The position numbers and the translations under genes were made by a program. A stretch of DNA of 64,000 bases from Actinomadura sp. J1-007 (GTDB lineage Bacteria; Actinomycetota; Actinomycetes; Streptosporangiales; Streptosporangiaceae), in the NCBI RefSeq assembly GCF_009793335.1, contig NZ_WING01000003.1:434001-498000 (forward strand), in the 5' to 3' direction. Under the pieces are notes generated by a model. It was not told the origin of the DNA, made no database searches, and saw nothing but the letters and a program-made list of their open reading frames with translations. Positions within the stretch are counted from its first letter, which is position 1; every line of letters starts with the position of its first letter. Positions 6,696 to 15,780 of the stretch are shown piece after piece.

Positions 6696-7906
6696 CGACG
6701 ATCGACGCCGAACTGCGCGGCCGGGCCGAGGCCGTCATCCCCGGCGGGATGTACGGGCACATGGACGTGCGGGCGTTCGGCGACGCGCACCCGCAGTTCA
6801 TGGCGGGCGGCGACGGCTGCCGGATCACCGACGTGGACGGCCGCACGTTCCTGGACTTCATGTGCGGGTGGGGGCCGATCGTGCTCGGCCACCGGCACCC
6901 GCGCGTGCAGGAGGCCGTCGCGGCGCAGCAGGCGCTCGGCGACTGCCTGAACGGCGGGTCGCCGCCGATGGTCGAGCTGGCCGAGCTGCTGGTGGGCACG
7001 GTCGCGCACGCCGACTGGGCGATGCTCGCCAAGAACGGCACCGACGCGACGACCACGTGCGTGACGATCGCGCGCGCCGCGACCGGGAGGCGCCGCGTGC
7101 TGACCGCGCGCGGCGCGTACCACGGGGCGGCGCCGTGGTGCACGCCGCGCGACGCGGGCGTGCTGCCCGAGGACCGCGCGCACCTGCGGCACTTCGAGTA
7201 CAACGACCTGGACTCGCTGCGCGCCGCCGTCGCCGACGCCGGCGACGACCTGGCGGCGGTCGTGGTGTGCCCGTTCCGGCACGACCTGCGGCGCGACCAG
7301 GAACCGCCCGACCCGGCGTTCGCCAAGGGGGTGCGGGAGCTGTGCGACGCGACGGGCGCCGCGCTGGTCCTGGACGACGTGCGCGCCGGGTTCCGGCTGG
7401 ACCTGGCGGGGAGCTGGGAGCCGCTCGGGATCCGCCCCGACCTGTCGGCGTGGTCGAAGGCCATCGCGAACGGGCACGCCTTGGCCGCCGTGACCGGCTC
7501 GGACCGCTTCCGGGCGGGCGCCGAGCGGATCTACACCACCGGGTCGTTCTGGTACTCGGCGGCCGCGATGGCGGCGGCGATCGCGACGATCACCGAGCTG
7601 CGCGACACCGACGCGCTGGCGCGCATCGAGCGCGCCGGGACGCGGCTGCGCGCGGGCCTGGACGCCCAGGCGCGCGCGCACGGCTTCGAGGTCGTCCAGA
7701 CGGGGCCGGTGCAGATGCCGGTGCTGCGCTTCGCGGGCGACGAGGACTTCGCGCTCACGCGGGCGTGGACGGACGAGGCGGCCCGCCGCGGCGTGTACCT
7801 GCACCCGTGGCACAACTGGTTCATGAGCGCCGCGCACGGCGACGCCGACATCGACGACGCGTTGGAGCGCACCGACGACGCGTTCGCCGCGCTCGCCCGC
7901 CGCTGA
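6692..7906 (+). CDS. Glutamate-1-semialdehyde aminomutase-like class III aminotransferase
   Basis: A 404-residue PLP enzyme of the HemL-like branch: a VIPGGMYGH opening, FLDFMCGWGPIVLGHRHP, the phosphate-binding KNGTDATTTCVTIARA, and the Schiff-base lysine in DLSAWSKAIANGHALAAVTG near residue 262. It is unlikely to be the haem-pathway HemL, because it sits in a catabolic operon with another aminotransferase and split transketolase, and no other haem gene is nearby. Such paralogues catalyse aminomutase, transaminase or decarboxylating reactions on small amino compounds. It is the last gene of the operon, followed by a bidirectional terminator at 7931. Confidence 0.85.
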   Translation: MTTIDAELRGRAEAVIPGGMYGHMDVRAFGDAHPQFMAGGDGCRITDVDGRTFLDFMCGWGPIVLGHRHPRVQEAVAAQQALGDCLNGGSPPMVELAELLVGTVAHADWAMLAKNGTDATTTCVTIARAATGRRRVLTARGAYHGAAPWCTPRDAGVLPEDRAHLRHFEYNDLDSLRAAVADAGDDLAAVVVCPFRHDLRRDQEPPDPAFAKGVRELCDATGAALVLDDVRAGFRLDLAGSWEPLGIRPDLSAWSKAIANGHALAAVTGSDRFRAGAERIYTTGSFWYSAAAMAAAIATITELRDTDALARIERAGTRLRAGLDAQARAHGFEVVQTGPVQMPVLRFAGDEDFALTRAWTDEAARRGVYLHPWHNWFMSAAHGDADIDDALERTDDAFAALARR

Positions 7907-7930
7907 CCCGAGGACCGCGCACCGACCGCG

Positions 7931-7965
7931 AAAGGAGGCGCCCCCCACCAGGGGGCGCCTCCTTT
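7931..7965. terminator. Bidirectional intrinsic terminator between convergent operons
   Basis: Fifteen bases at 7931-7945 pair perfectly with 7951-7965 around CACCA. The stem is flanked by AAA on the left and TTTT on the right, so it can stop transcripts of both the plus-strand operon and the minus-strand dimethylformamidase-like operon. Confidence 0.9.
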
Positions 7966-7975
7966 TCCGTGGCGG

Positions 7976-10225
7976 TCAGCGCGGGTCGCGGGGCGGGACG
8001 GGGTCGTCCTTGTCGATGAACGCCCGCAGGACGTTGCCGGTGATGCGGGCGGTGTCGTTGTCGCAGTCGTCGTAGGCGACCGCGCTCATCCAGGCGATCG
8101 ACCCGACGGAGAACACCGCTCCCCCGCCGGGACGGCGCAGCAGGACCACGTCGGAGCGGACCTTCGGGTCGCCGAACGCGGGCGCCGCCGCCCCCGACAC
8201 CTTGCGGGTCAGCTCGTCCGGCGCGAGCACGATCTTCTCGGAGTGGCCGAACGAGCCCGCCAGGATCCACGCGTCGCCGGGGGTGCCGAGCAGCGGGTCG
8301 GCGCGGTCGATCTCGTCGCCGGCGGCGCCGCCGAGGCCGAGTCCGACCGCGCCGAACTCGTCGGCGTCCACGCCGTCGAACACCCACGCCACGGCCGGGT
8401 CGCGCGAGTCGTCCGTACGGCGGTAGGGGGACGCCTTGTCGAAGCCCTGCGCGGTGAACCCGACGCCGGCGACGCGCTGCGGGGCGCGGCCCCGGTACCG
8501 CCACAGGCCGCCCGGCTCGCCGGTGGTGCTCAGGTGCACCTCGCCGGGGTCGGAGTCCCACACGCGCACGCCCGCGTTGCCGCGCCGGATCTCCACGACG
8601 TGCGGGGCCTCGGCGTGGCGGCCGGTCACCCAGTAGAACCCGTTGCCGCCGAGGTACATCAGCCGCCCGCCGGACCAGGTGTGCTCCTCGTACGCGTCGA
8701 GCATCGCGCCCGACAGGTACTCGGGGTGGGTGCCGGTGAGCACGACGCGGTGCCGGTTCAGCAGCTCGGCGCCGCGCTCGTGCACGTCGTCGTCGGTGGC
8801 GACGGCGTACCGGACGCCCAGCGCCTCCAGCCAGTGCACGATGTAGAGGTCGGCGGCGAAGTGGCGCAGGCCCTTGGTGGTCGGGGTGAAGTAGGTGGGC
8901 CGCATGTTGGGGATCGGGCGCAGCCGGGAGGAGTACGCGACGCCGCTGCCGTCGGAGTGGTGGTCGTACAGGGACCGGCCGTACTCGGGGTGCTCGACGA
9001 GGAACTCGTCCACCGGGTCGGGGGCGCGGTCCTCGCCGTACATCTCCCTGCGCTGCTCGCGCAGCTCGACGTAGGTGCGCCAGTTCGCGTACGCCAGGTA
9101 CGTCCAGGTCGGCAGGACGAGCAGCACGGGCGCGGGGCCCGCCTCGGGCGCCTCGCGCACGACAAACGGGATCCGGTCCTCCGTCCGCTCCTCCGGTCCG
9201 TCCTCGGCGTCCGGCCCGGAGCCGTCCGCGCGGACGTGCAGGGCGTAGACGCCGCTCGGCAGGTCGTCCGGGACGGTGAAGCGCAGGTCGGTGTCCCAGC
9301 CGGCGTCGGCGAGGTCGTCGTCGTGGAAGTGGATCGCGGAGAACTCCTCGGGCGCGGCCCGGAAGTCCATCTCGCGGCCCGTCCAGTGCGGGCCGGTCAT
9401 GGCGCGGGTCGGCATGTTGACCAGCGTCGCGGTGACGGGGCGCGGCCCGCGCCCGGGGACGCGGACGGAGTGCTGGTCGCGGGAGAAGTCCCAGGCGGCG
9501 AGCAGCGCGTCCCCGAGGACCGCGGCGGGGTCGCCGCCGGCGCGGAGCCGTTCGGCCTCGTCGCGGGACGGCGCGCGGGTCAGCAGGGCGGGGTGGGAGA
9601 TCTTCCCGTTGAACGGCGCGCCGCCTCCGGGCGCCGCGGCGGCCAGCACCTCGGTGACCGGCGCGGGCGCGGGGACGGCGGCGGTGAGCCGGACGCGCGT
9701 CTCGGCGGCCGGTCCGCGGCGCGGCGCCTGGAGGAGGACGGCCTCGCCGGTGGACGGGTCGTACCCGGCCGCCGCGAAGCACCACTCGCGTTCGCGCGGG
9801 GCGGTGCCCGTCGCGGCGAGGACGTCGCCGCCGGGGCCGAGGAGGGCGAGCCCGTCGCGGGTCAGCGCGAGCGAGAACGACCGGCCGCCGGGCGCGGACG
9901 CCGTGAGGACCGCCTGCGGCCGGTCGAGTCCGGGCAGCGTCGGCCAGATCCAGGCCGCGGCGCCGAAGCCGTCCGCGGGTACCGGCTCGGGCAGTGCGGC
10001 CCGCGCGTACGATCCGGCGCGCGCGGTCTGCTCGCGGCCGGGGTAGGCGCCGTCGAGCGCGGACGGGACGGCCCGTTCGACCATGTCGTGGGTGCGGCCG
10101 GGGGCGCCGCCGCGCACGAGCCGGACCAGCCGCGCGCGGTACCGCGGCAGGGTGGTGCTGATCTTGAACTCGACGACGTCGCCGGGGGCGGCGGACAGCC
10201 GGTCGGCATAGCCGACGATCTTCAC
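7976..10225 (-). CDS. N,N-dimethylformamidase large-subunit-like hydrolase
   Basis: A 749-residue protein from the GTG at 10225, 9 bases behind AAGGAG. It resembles in length and architecture the large subunit of N,N-dimethylformamidase (about 760 residues): an N-terminal lectin/jelly-roll-like half (about 1-260) and a C-terminal amidohydrolase-like half. That family uses a mononuclear iron held by two Tyr and one Glu. Candidate ligands here are the tyrosines in TWTYLAYANW and RPTYFTP and the Glu in LTGTHPEYLS. I see no small DmfA1-like subunit gene, so activity as a true DMFase is uncertain; a formamide or other amide substrate is an inference. It is the second gene of a two-gene unit behind the Pot-type binding protein, 17 bases downstream, which suggests hydrolysis of the imported compound. 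Confidence 0.75.
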   Translation of the reverse strand: MKIVGYADRLSAAPGDVVEFKISTTLPRYRARLVRLVRGGAPGRTHDMVERAVPSALDGAYPGREQTARAGSYARAALPEPVPADGFGAAAWIWPTLPGLDRPQAVLTASAPGGRSFSLALTRDGLALLGPGGDVLAATGTAPREREWCFAAAGYDPSTGEAVLLQAPRRGPAAETRVRLTAAVPAPAPVTEVLAAAAPGGGAPFNGKISHPALLTRAPSRDEAERLRAGGDPAAVLGDALLAAWDFSRDQHSVRVPGRGPRPVTATLVNMPTRAMTGPHWTGREMDFRAAPEEFSAIHFHDDDLADAGWDTDLRFTVPDDLPSGVYALHVRADGSGPDAEDGPEERTEDRIPFVVREAPEAGPAPVLLVLPTWTYLAYANWRTYVELREQRREMYGEDRAPDPVDEFLVEHPEYGRSLYDHHSDGSGVAYSSRLRPIPNMRPTYFTPTTKGLRHFAADLYIVHWLEALGVRYAVATDDDVHERGAELLNRHRVVLTGTHPEYLSGAMLDAYEEHTWSGGRLMYLGGNGFYWVTGRHAEAPHVVEIRRGNAGVRVWDSDPGEVHLSTTGEPGGLWRYRGRAPQRVAGVGFTAQGFDKASPYRRTDDSRDPAVAWVFDGVDADEFGAVGLGLGGAAGDEIDRADPLLGTPGDAWILAGSFGHSEKIVLAPDELTRKVSGAAAPAFGDPKVRSDVVLLRRPGGGAVFSVGSIAWMSAVAYDDCDNDTARITGNVLRAFIDKDDPVPPRDPR

Positions 10226-10242
10226 GTGGTCTCCTTACGGTG

Positions 10243-11283
10243 CTACGAGTTGGCCCAGGTGGTCCACTGCCGGGTGGCCTCGTCGAGGTTGCGCGCCCAC
10301 CAGCCGTTGTCGCGGGAGACGACCGTCCCGCCGGTGTGGTAGCTCGGCATGAACTCGCGCAGCAGCGGGGTCGGGGCGGGTCTGGCGGCGGTGTTGGCGG
10401 GCGTGTACGGCAGGGCCTGGGCGAGGGCGGTCTGCGCCGGGGCGCTGACGATCTGGTTGATGAGCCGCATCGCGCGGTCCTTGTGCTTGGAGCCCTTCAC
10501 GACGCTGAGGGTGTCGGAGTAGCGCAGCGCGCCGTTCCAGGTCACGCCGAGGTCGGCGCCGTTGCGCTTGGCGTCGTAGGCGCGGCCGGGCCAGGCGAGC
10601 ATCATGTCGATCTGCCCGGTCTCCAGCGCCTGGGTCTGCTGGGCGCCGGTCGTGAAGAACGTCAGGTCCTCGCGGATGGTGTCGAGCTTGCGGAACGCGC
10701 GCGCGTAGTCGAGCGGGTAGAGCCGGTCGGGGCGGACGCCGTCGGCGAGCAGGGCCGTCTCCATCCCGGCGTCCTTGGCGTAGTTCATGATCCCGCGCCG
10801 GCCGGGGAAGCGGCGGGTGTCGTAGTAGTCGGCCCACGACCGCGGCGGGCGGTCGCCGTACTTCTTCCGGTTGTAGACCAGCAGGAAGGCCGACTTGATG
10901 AACGGCACGCCGCACGGGCTGACGGTGGACGGGTCGAGCGCGGACCGGTCCACCACCGAGTAGTCGATCTTCTCGAAGAGCTTGCCGCACATCGCGATCG
11001 ACCGGTACGGGCTGGAGTAGAACACGTCCCAGGTCGGGTGCCCGGAGTCGACCATGGCCTTCAGCTTGGCCTCGTTGTTCGGCGAGTCGTCCAGGACCGT
11101 GACGCCCTCGCGCTCGCGCAGCGGCTCGAACGCGGCGGTGCGCAGCGCCTCGTTCATGCTGCCGCCGGTGCCGGCGAAGACCACGGGGTTCTCGGCGCTG
11201 GCGAGGGTGCAGGCGGAGGCGAGCAGCGGCGCGCACAGCCCCGCGGCCAGCCACCGGCCCCGGCGGCGGATGTCGGATGTCAC
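10243..11283 (-). CDS. Spermidine/putrescine-type ABC transporter substrate-binding lipoprotein
   Basis: A 346-residue PotD-like protein. It has a basic N-terminus, a hydrophobic stretch and a lipobox-like LLASAC with Cys near residue 25, which predicts a membrane-anchored extracellular lipoprotein. The core (VVFAGTGGSMNEALRTAAFEP, DVFYSSPYRSIAMC, MLAWPGRAYDAKRNG, VVKGSKHKDRAMRLINQI) follows extracellular-binding family 1 proteins for polyamines and related cations. Its permeases and ATPase (11623-14378) are transcribed divergently, with IclR-type sites between. The ligand cannot be read from the sequence; polyamine, choline-like or amide cations are possible. Confidence 0.85.
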   Translation of the reverse strand: MTSDIRRRGRWLAAGLCAPLLASACTLASAENPVVFAGTGGSMNEALRTAAFEPLREREGVTVLDDSPNNEAKLKAMVDSGHPTWDVFYSSPYRSIAMCGKLFEKIDYSVVDRSALDPSTVSPCGVPFIKSAFLLVYNRKKYGDRPPRSWADYYDTRRFPGRRGIMNYAKDAGMETALLADGVRPDRLYPLDYARAFRKLDTIREDLTFFTTGAQQTQALETGQIDMMLAWPGRAYDAKRNGADLGVTWNGALRYSDTLSVVKGSKHKDRAMRLINQIVSAPAQTALAQALPYTPANTAARPAPTPLLREFMPSYHTGGTVVSRDNGWWARNLDEATRQWTTWANS

Positions 11284-11342
11284 GCTTCGTCCCTCCCAGA
11301 GGATGCCCAGGGGTTGCCGGTGGCGGCGGGCCGCACCGTGCG

Positions 11343-11374
11343 TTCCGTATCGCGGAATCTTCCCCGTATAACGG
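11343..11374 (-). promoter_or_regulatory. Paired candidate IclR operators before the binding-protein operon
   Basis: TTCCGTATCGCGGAA (11343-11357) is a perfect dyad (TTCCG/CGGAA). It is followed by CCGTATAACGG (11364-11374), the reverse complement of the palindrome at 2330-2340. Both lie within 95 bases upstream of the minus-strand ATG at 11283. Confidence 0.55.
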
Positions 11375-11542
11375 AACGGTTCGAGAATGCTGGGCCGCGC
11401 TCCCCGCTGTCAAGACTCCGCCCGGCCCGCGCACCTGCGAGATCACCGGAACGCCCCGCCCGCGGACGGCCGGGACGATCACCTCGGGGCCGCCGCGCGG
11501 AGAGCCTCTTGACATGGCGGTGAGACGAGCGCCACCCTACGT

Positions 11543-11573
11543 TTATCGCAATACGGTGCGTATATCGCATTAT
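11543..11573 (+). promoter_or_regulatory. Dyad-rich control region before the Pot-type permease operon
   Basis: ATACGGTGCGTAT (11551-11563) and the overlapping TGCGTATATCGCA are palindromes carrying the same ATACGG/CGTAT half-sites as the other island operators. They lie 50-70 bases upstream of the permease ATG at 11623. A TTGACA at 11509-11514 has no convincing -10 partner. Confidence 0.4.
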
Positions 11574-11622
11574 GAAACGCTGCGGCGTGCTTCGCGGTAG
11601 CCGGATGAAAGGTGAGATGCGG

Positions 11623-12533
11623 ATGGCTGAAGCGACCGCGCTCGGCCCGCCCCCCGACGCCGCGGCGGCGCCCCGGCGGCACGGCGCCGCCGCGGCCCGT
11701 CCGGCAGGGGCGCCGCCCTGCTGCTGCCCGGCCTGGTGGTGGTCGCCGTCGTGTTCGTCGTGCCGATGGCGCGGCTGGCCTGGCTCAGCGTCACCACGCC
11801 CGAGACGGGCCTCGCCAACTACCGGGACGTGCTGACCGACGGCGTCAGCCTCACCGTCATCTGGCGGACGCTGCGGATGATGCTCGTCGTCACCGCCGTC
11901 TGCCTGCTGTTCGCCTACCCCTACGCCTACGTCATGACGGTCGTGCCGCCCCGCACCCGCGCGGTGCTCACCACGATCGTCCTGCTGCCGTTCTGGACGA
12001 GCCTCATGGCCCGCACGTTCGCCTGGGTCGTCCTGCTCCAGAAGGGCGGCCCGGTCAACGACGCGCTCGCCGCGCTCGGGCTCGGCGACGTGCGGCTCGC
12101 GGGCTCGGCGACCGGCGTCACCATCGCGATGGCGCAGGTGATGCTGCCGTTCATGGTGCTGCCCCTCTACTCGTCCATGCGCGACGTGGACCGCGCCCTC
12201 GTGCCCGCTGCGCTGAGCCTCGGCGCCCGCCCCGCCGTCGCGTTCCTGCGCGTCTACCTGCCGCTCACCCTGCCGGGCGTCGCCGCCGGGACGACCCTCG
12301 TCGCGGTCCTGTCGCTCGGCTTCTACGTCACCCCCGCGCTGCTCGGCTCGCCCAAGGAATCCATGATCGCCCAGTTGATCGCCGTCAAGGTGCAGGACGT
12401 GCTGGACTTCGGCGCCGGCGGCGCGCTGTCGCTCACCCTGCTCGTCGTGGCGCTCGCGCTGCTCGGGCTCGTCGCCCGCTTCGTCCGGCCCGGCGCCGCG
12501 CTCGGCATGTCCGACGAGGGGGACCGCCGATGA
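11623..12533 (+). CDS. ABC transporter permease, PotB/spermidine-putrescine type; apparent frameshift near the N-terminus
   Basis: An inner-membrane permease of about 303 residues with six predicted helices and the EAA-like loop (AALSLGARPAVAFLRVYLPLTLPGV) that docks on the ATPase. The unbroken frame starts only at 11736, inside the first membrane helix. The ATG at 11623 reads a plausible hydrophilic N-terminus into GRGAALLLPGLVVVAVVFVV if one base is restored near 11703 (GTCCGG to GTCCCGG). I annotate the whole. The stop overlaps the next permease start (ATGA at 12530). Confidence 0.82.
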
Positions 12534-13312
12534 GCAGGGTGTCCTGGCCGCTGCGCGCCGTCACCGCCCTCGTCGCGGTCTGGCTCGTCGTCCCGACGCT
12601 GATCGTGATCCCGCTGTCGTTCACCGACCGGGCGAGCTTCGCGTTCCCGCCGAAGGGCTGGTCGCTGCGCTACTACGAGCGGTTCTTCACCGACTCGGGG
12701 TGGCTGATCGCGCTGTTCAACTCCGCGCAGCTCGCGCTGATCGTCACCGTCGTCGCGACCGCGCTCGGCAGCGCCGCCTCGTTCGCGCTCGTCCGGTCGC
12801 GGTTCCGGGGCGCGGGCGCGCTGAACGGCCTGCTGATGGCCCCGATCGTCGTCCCGACGATCATCGTGGCGATCGCGGTGTACGCGACGTTCCTGCGCTG
12901 GGGGCTGGTCGGCACGGCCGCCGGGTTCGTGCTCGCGCACACCGTCCTCGCCACCCCGTACGTGATCGTCACGGTCACCTCCGCGCTGCGCACGTTCGAC
13001 CGCCGGCTCGAACGCGCCGCGGCCAGCCTCGGCGCCACCCCCTGGGCGACGCTGCGGCACGTCACGCTCCCGCTGATCCTGCCCGGCGTCGCGTCCGGCG
13101 CCGTCTTCGCGTTCGTCACCTCGTTCGACGAGGTCGTGGTGTCGCTGTTCATCCAGTCGCCCGAGCTCCAGACGCTGCCGGTGCGGATGTTCTCCGGCGT
13201 CACCAACGAGGTCGACCCGACCATCGCGGCGGCCTCCACCGTCGTCGTGGCCATCACCACGGCGCTGATCCTTCTCCCCCAACTGCTGAGGCGGAACACC
13301 GACCATGCCTGA
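12530..13312 (+). CDS. ABC transporter permease, PotC/spermidine-putrescine type
   Basis: A 260-residue polytopic membrane protein with an N-terminal helix (LRAVTALVAVWLVVPTLIVI) and four or five further helices. The cytoplasmic EAA loop is RAAASLGATPWATLRHVTLPLILPGV. The C-terminal helix TVVVAITTALILLPQLL ends eight bases inside the next gene. It is the second half of the permease heterodimer with the preceding gene. An ATGA start overlap and an 8-base overlap with the ATPase gene indicate a tightly coupled operon. Confidence 0.9.
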   Translation: MSRVSWPLRAVTALVAVWLVVPTLIVIPLSFTDRASFAFPPKGWSLRYYERFFTDSGWLIALFNSAQLALIVTVVATALGSAASFALVRSRFRGAGALNGLLMAPIVVPTIIVAIAVYATFLRWGLVGTAAGFVLAHTVLATPYVIVTVTSALRTFDRRLERAAASLGATPWATLRHVTLPLILPGVASGAVFAFVTSFDEVVVSLFIQSPELQTLPVRMFSGVTNEVDPTIAAASTVVVAITTALILLPQLLRRNTDHA

Positions 13313-14378
13313 CCACTCCCCCGGCGCCGGCGTCCGCGTCCGCGACCTCACCAAGCGCTTCGGGAGCGCCGCGCGGCCCGCCGTGGACGCGGTGTCCCTC
13401 GACGTGCGCCCCGGCGAGTTCATGACGTTCCTCGGCCCGTCCGGCTCCGGCAAGACCACCACCCTCAACATGATCGCCGGGTTGGAGGGCGTCACCGGCG
13501 GCGAGATCCGCATCGGCGACCGCGACGTCGCCGCCCTCCCCGCGCACCGCCGCGACCTCGGCGTCGTCTTCCAGCAGTACGCGCTGTTCCCGCACATGAC
13601 CGCCGCGCAGAACGTCGCGTTCCCGCTGCGCCGCCGCAAGCTGCCGAAGGCCGAGATCGCCGAGCGCGTCGCCCGCACCCTGGACCTCGTCCGGCTCGGC
13701 GACCACGCCGACCGGCTCCCCCGCAAGCTGTCGGGCGGCCAGCAGCAGCGCGTCGCCCTCGCCCGCGCCATCGTGTTCGACCCCCGCGTCCTGCTGATGG
13801 ACGAGCCGCTCGGCGCCCTGGACAAGAAGCTGCGCGAGCAGCTCCAGATCGAGATCGCCCGGCTGCACCGCGAGCTCGGCGTCACCGTCATCTTCGTCAC
13901 CCACGACCAGGAGGAGGCCCTCGCCCTCTCCGACCGGATCGCGGTGTTCAACGAGGGCCGCATCGAGCAGGTCGGCACCGCCTCCGACCTCTACGAACGG
14001 CCCGCCACCCGGTTCGTCGCGGCGTTCCTCGGCGACTCCAACGCCTTCGAGGGCACCCTGTCCGGCGGCCGGCTCGCCGGCGACGGCCTCGACCTGCGGG
14101 CCCCCGCCACCGACCTCCCGGACGGCTCCCGCGCCGCGCTGATCGTCCGCCCCGAACGCCTGCGCCTCTCCGGCGCGCCGGGCTCCGGCGACAACGCCGT
14201 CTCGGCCGACGTCACCGACATCGTCTACCAGGGCGCCTTCCGCAAGGTCCTGATCCGCTTCGGCAACGGCGGCGCCGGCTGCGTCCGCGAGGCCATCGGC
14301 GCCCTGTCCGACATCGCCCCCGGCGACCGCGTCACCGTCCACTGGTCACCCGACCACGCCGTCCTCGTGCCCGCCTGA
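13305..14378 (+). CDS. ABC transporter ATP-binding protein, PotA type
   Basis: A 357-residue ATPase with Walker A GPSGSGKTT, Q-loop VVFQQYALFPHMT, signature LSGGQQQRVALARA, Walker B VLLMDEPLGALD and switch His in VTHDQEEALALSD. The C-terminal TOBE-type regulatory domain (about 255-357) is characteristic of CUT1/Pot/Fbp importers. It energises the two upstream permeases. Nothing terminator-like is obvious in the 149-base gap before the lipase gene. Confidence 0.92.
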   Translation: MPDHSPGAGVRVRDLTKRFGSAARPAVDAVSLDVRPGEFMTFLGPSGSGKTTTLNMIAGLEGVTGGEIRIGDRDVAALPAHRRDLGVVFQQYALFPHMTAAQNVAFPLRRRKLPKAEIAERVARTLDLVRLGDHADRLPRKLSGGQQQRVALARAIVFDPRVLLMDEPLGALDKKLREQLQIEIARLHRELGVTVIFVTHDQEEALALSDRIAVFNEGRIEQVGTASDLYERPATRFVAAFLGDSNAFEGTLSGGRLAGDGLDLRAPATDLPDGSRAALIVRPERLRLSGAPGSGDNAVSADVTDIVYQGAFRKVLIRFGNGGAGCVREAIGALSDIAPGDRVTVHWSPDHAVLVPA

Positions 14379-14527
14379 CGACCGGCGCGCCCGGAGCCGT
14401 CCGTTGCCGCGGGCACAAATCCGCGTCCCGAATGTGCGTTCGCGCCTATGGGACTCCGGGCGCGCCGATCCTAGGGTCGGGACGTCGTCACCCGGACGGC
14501 ACAGGGGGATGACGAAGGGCCAGAACG

Positions 14528-15763
14528 ATGTCCACCCGTGTCAGACGCGTCCTGCGGACGGTACTCGCCTCCTGCGCCGGCCTCGCCGTGTCGGCCGCGG
14601 CCCTCCAGGGCCCCGCCGACGCCGCGCCCGCCGAGGTCAAGCCGCCCGCCCAGGACCCCTTCTACACGCCGCCGTCCCCGCTGCCCGCGGGCGGGCCCGG
14701 CGACGTCATCAGGTCGCGGCCGTCGCCGTACCCGTCGTTCGGCGACGCGAAGGCGTGGCAGGTCCTCTACCGGTCCGAGTCGGCGAAGGGCGACCCGATC
14801 GCGGTGTCCGGGACGGTGGTCGTCCCCACCAAGCCCTGGAAGGGCCCGGGCAAGCGCCCCCTCGTCTCGTACACCGTCGGCACCCGCGGCCTCGGCGACG
14901 CGTGCGCGCCGTCGTACACCCTCGCGCTCGGGCTCGACTACGAGGAGCTGTTCATCGCCGACGCGCTCAGCCGCGGCTGGTCGGTCGCGGTCACCGACAT
15001 GGAGGGCCTCGGCACCCCCGGCCAGCACACCTACGAGGTCGGCCGGTCGCAGGGCAAGGCGGTGCTGGACGTCGCCCGCGCCGCGGAACGCCTGGGCGAC
15101 GCGGGGATCGGCACCGGCGGCCCCGTCGGCCTGTGGGGCTACTCGCAGGGCGGGACGTCGGCGGGATGGGCCGCCCAGCTCGCGCAGTCGTACGCGCCGG
15201 AACTCCAGGTGAAGGGCGCCGCCGCGGGAGGCGTCCCGGCCGACCTCCTGGCGGTGGCCAAGAACCTGGACACGGGCCCGTTCGCCGCCCTGATGTACAT
15301 GGCGGCCGTCGGCTACGACGCCGCGTACCCCGAGCTGAACTTGGACGGCTACCTCAACGACGCGGGCAGGAAGCTGCTCAAGAGCAGCCAGGACGTCTGC
15401 CTGCTGAGCTTCGACGGCGTCTCCACCCTGTTCGGCACCGCCTTCAAGAAGATCGGCGACTTCACCACCAGGAACCCGCTCGACCAGCCCGACTGGCAGG
15501 CGAGGCTGGCCGAGAACAAGCTCGGCGGCACCGCGCCGTCCATGCCGGTCTTCCAGTCGCAGGCCGTGTTCGACGAGATCATCCCGTTGCAGCAGGCCGA
15601 CGCCCTGCACAAGGACTGGTGCGCCAAGGGCGCGAACATCACCTGGAAGACCTACGCGTTCGCCGAGCACCTCCTCGGCGCCCTGTGGGCCGAGCCGGAC
15701 TCCGCGACGTTCCTCGCCGACCGCTTCGCCGGCAAGCCCGTCCAGGGCAACTGCTCCGCCTGA
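14528..15763 (+). CDS. Secreted lipase/esterase (LIP family alpha/beta hydrolase)
   Basis: A 411-residue protein with an export signal: a basic MSTRVRRVLRTVL start, a hydrophobic core and probable cleavage after ADAAPA near residue 35. The mature part follows the secretory lipase family: GTVVVPTKPW, a YTVGTRGLGDAC oxyanion region, and nucleophile serine in GLWGYSQGGTSAGWA near residue 208. The C-terminal His of FAEHLLGALWAEP is a likely catalytic residue. Cys residues (ACAPS, DVCLL, DWCAK, GNCSA) may form disulfides. It stands alone between the Pot-type operon and a terminator at 15781. Extracellular hydrolysis of lipid esters is the family activity. Confidence 0.87.
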   Translation: MSTRVRRVLRTVLASCAGLAVSAAALQGPADAAPAEVKPPAQDPFYTPPSPLPAGGPGDVIRSRPSPYPSFGDAKAWQVLYRSESAKGDPIAVSGTVVVPTKPWKGPGKRPLVSYTVGTRGLGDACAPSYTLALGLDYEELFIADALSRGWSVAVTDMEGLGTPGQHTYEVGRSQGKAVLDVARAAERLGDAGIGTGGPVGLWGYSQGGTSAGWAAQLAQSYAPELQVKGAAAGGVPADLLAVAKNLDTGPFAALMYMAAVGYDAAYPELNLDGYLNDAGRKLLKSSQDVCLLSFDGVSTLFGTAFKKIGDFTTRNPLDQPDWQARLAENKLGGTAPSMPVFQSQAVFDEIIPLQQADALHKDWCAKGANITWKTYAFAEHLLGALWAEPDSATFLADRFAGKPVQGNCSA

Positions 15764-15780
15764 CCCCCGCCTCGCCGCCG

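Noticed and set aside
6692..7906. hemL of the tetrapyrrole pathway
   Set aside because: The gene lies in a catabolic operon with transketolase and another aminotransferase and no haem genes; a paralogue is more likely.
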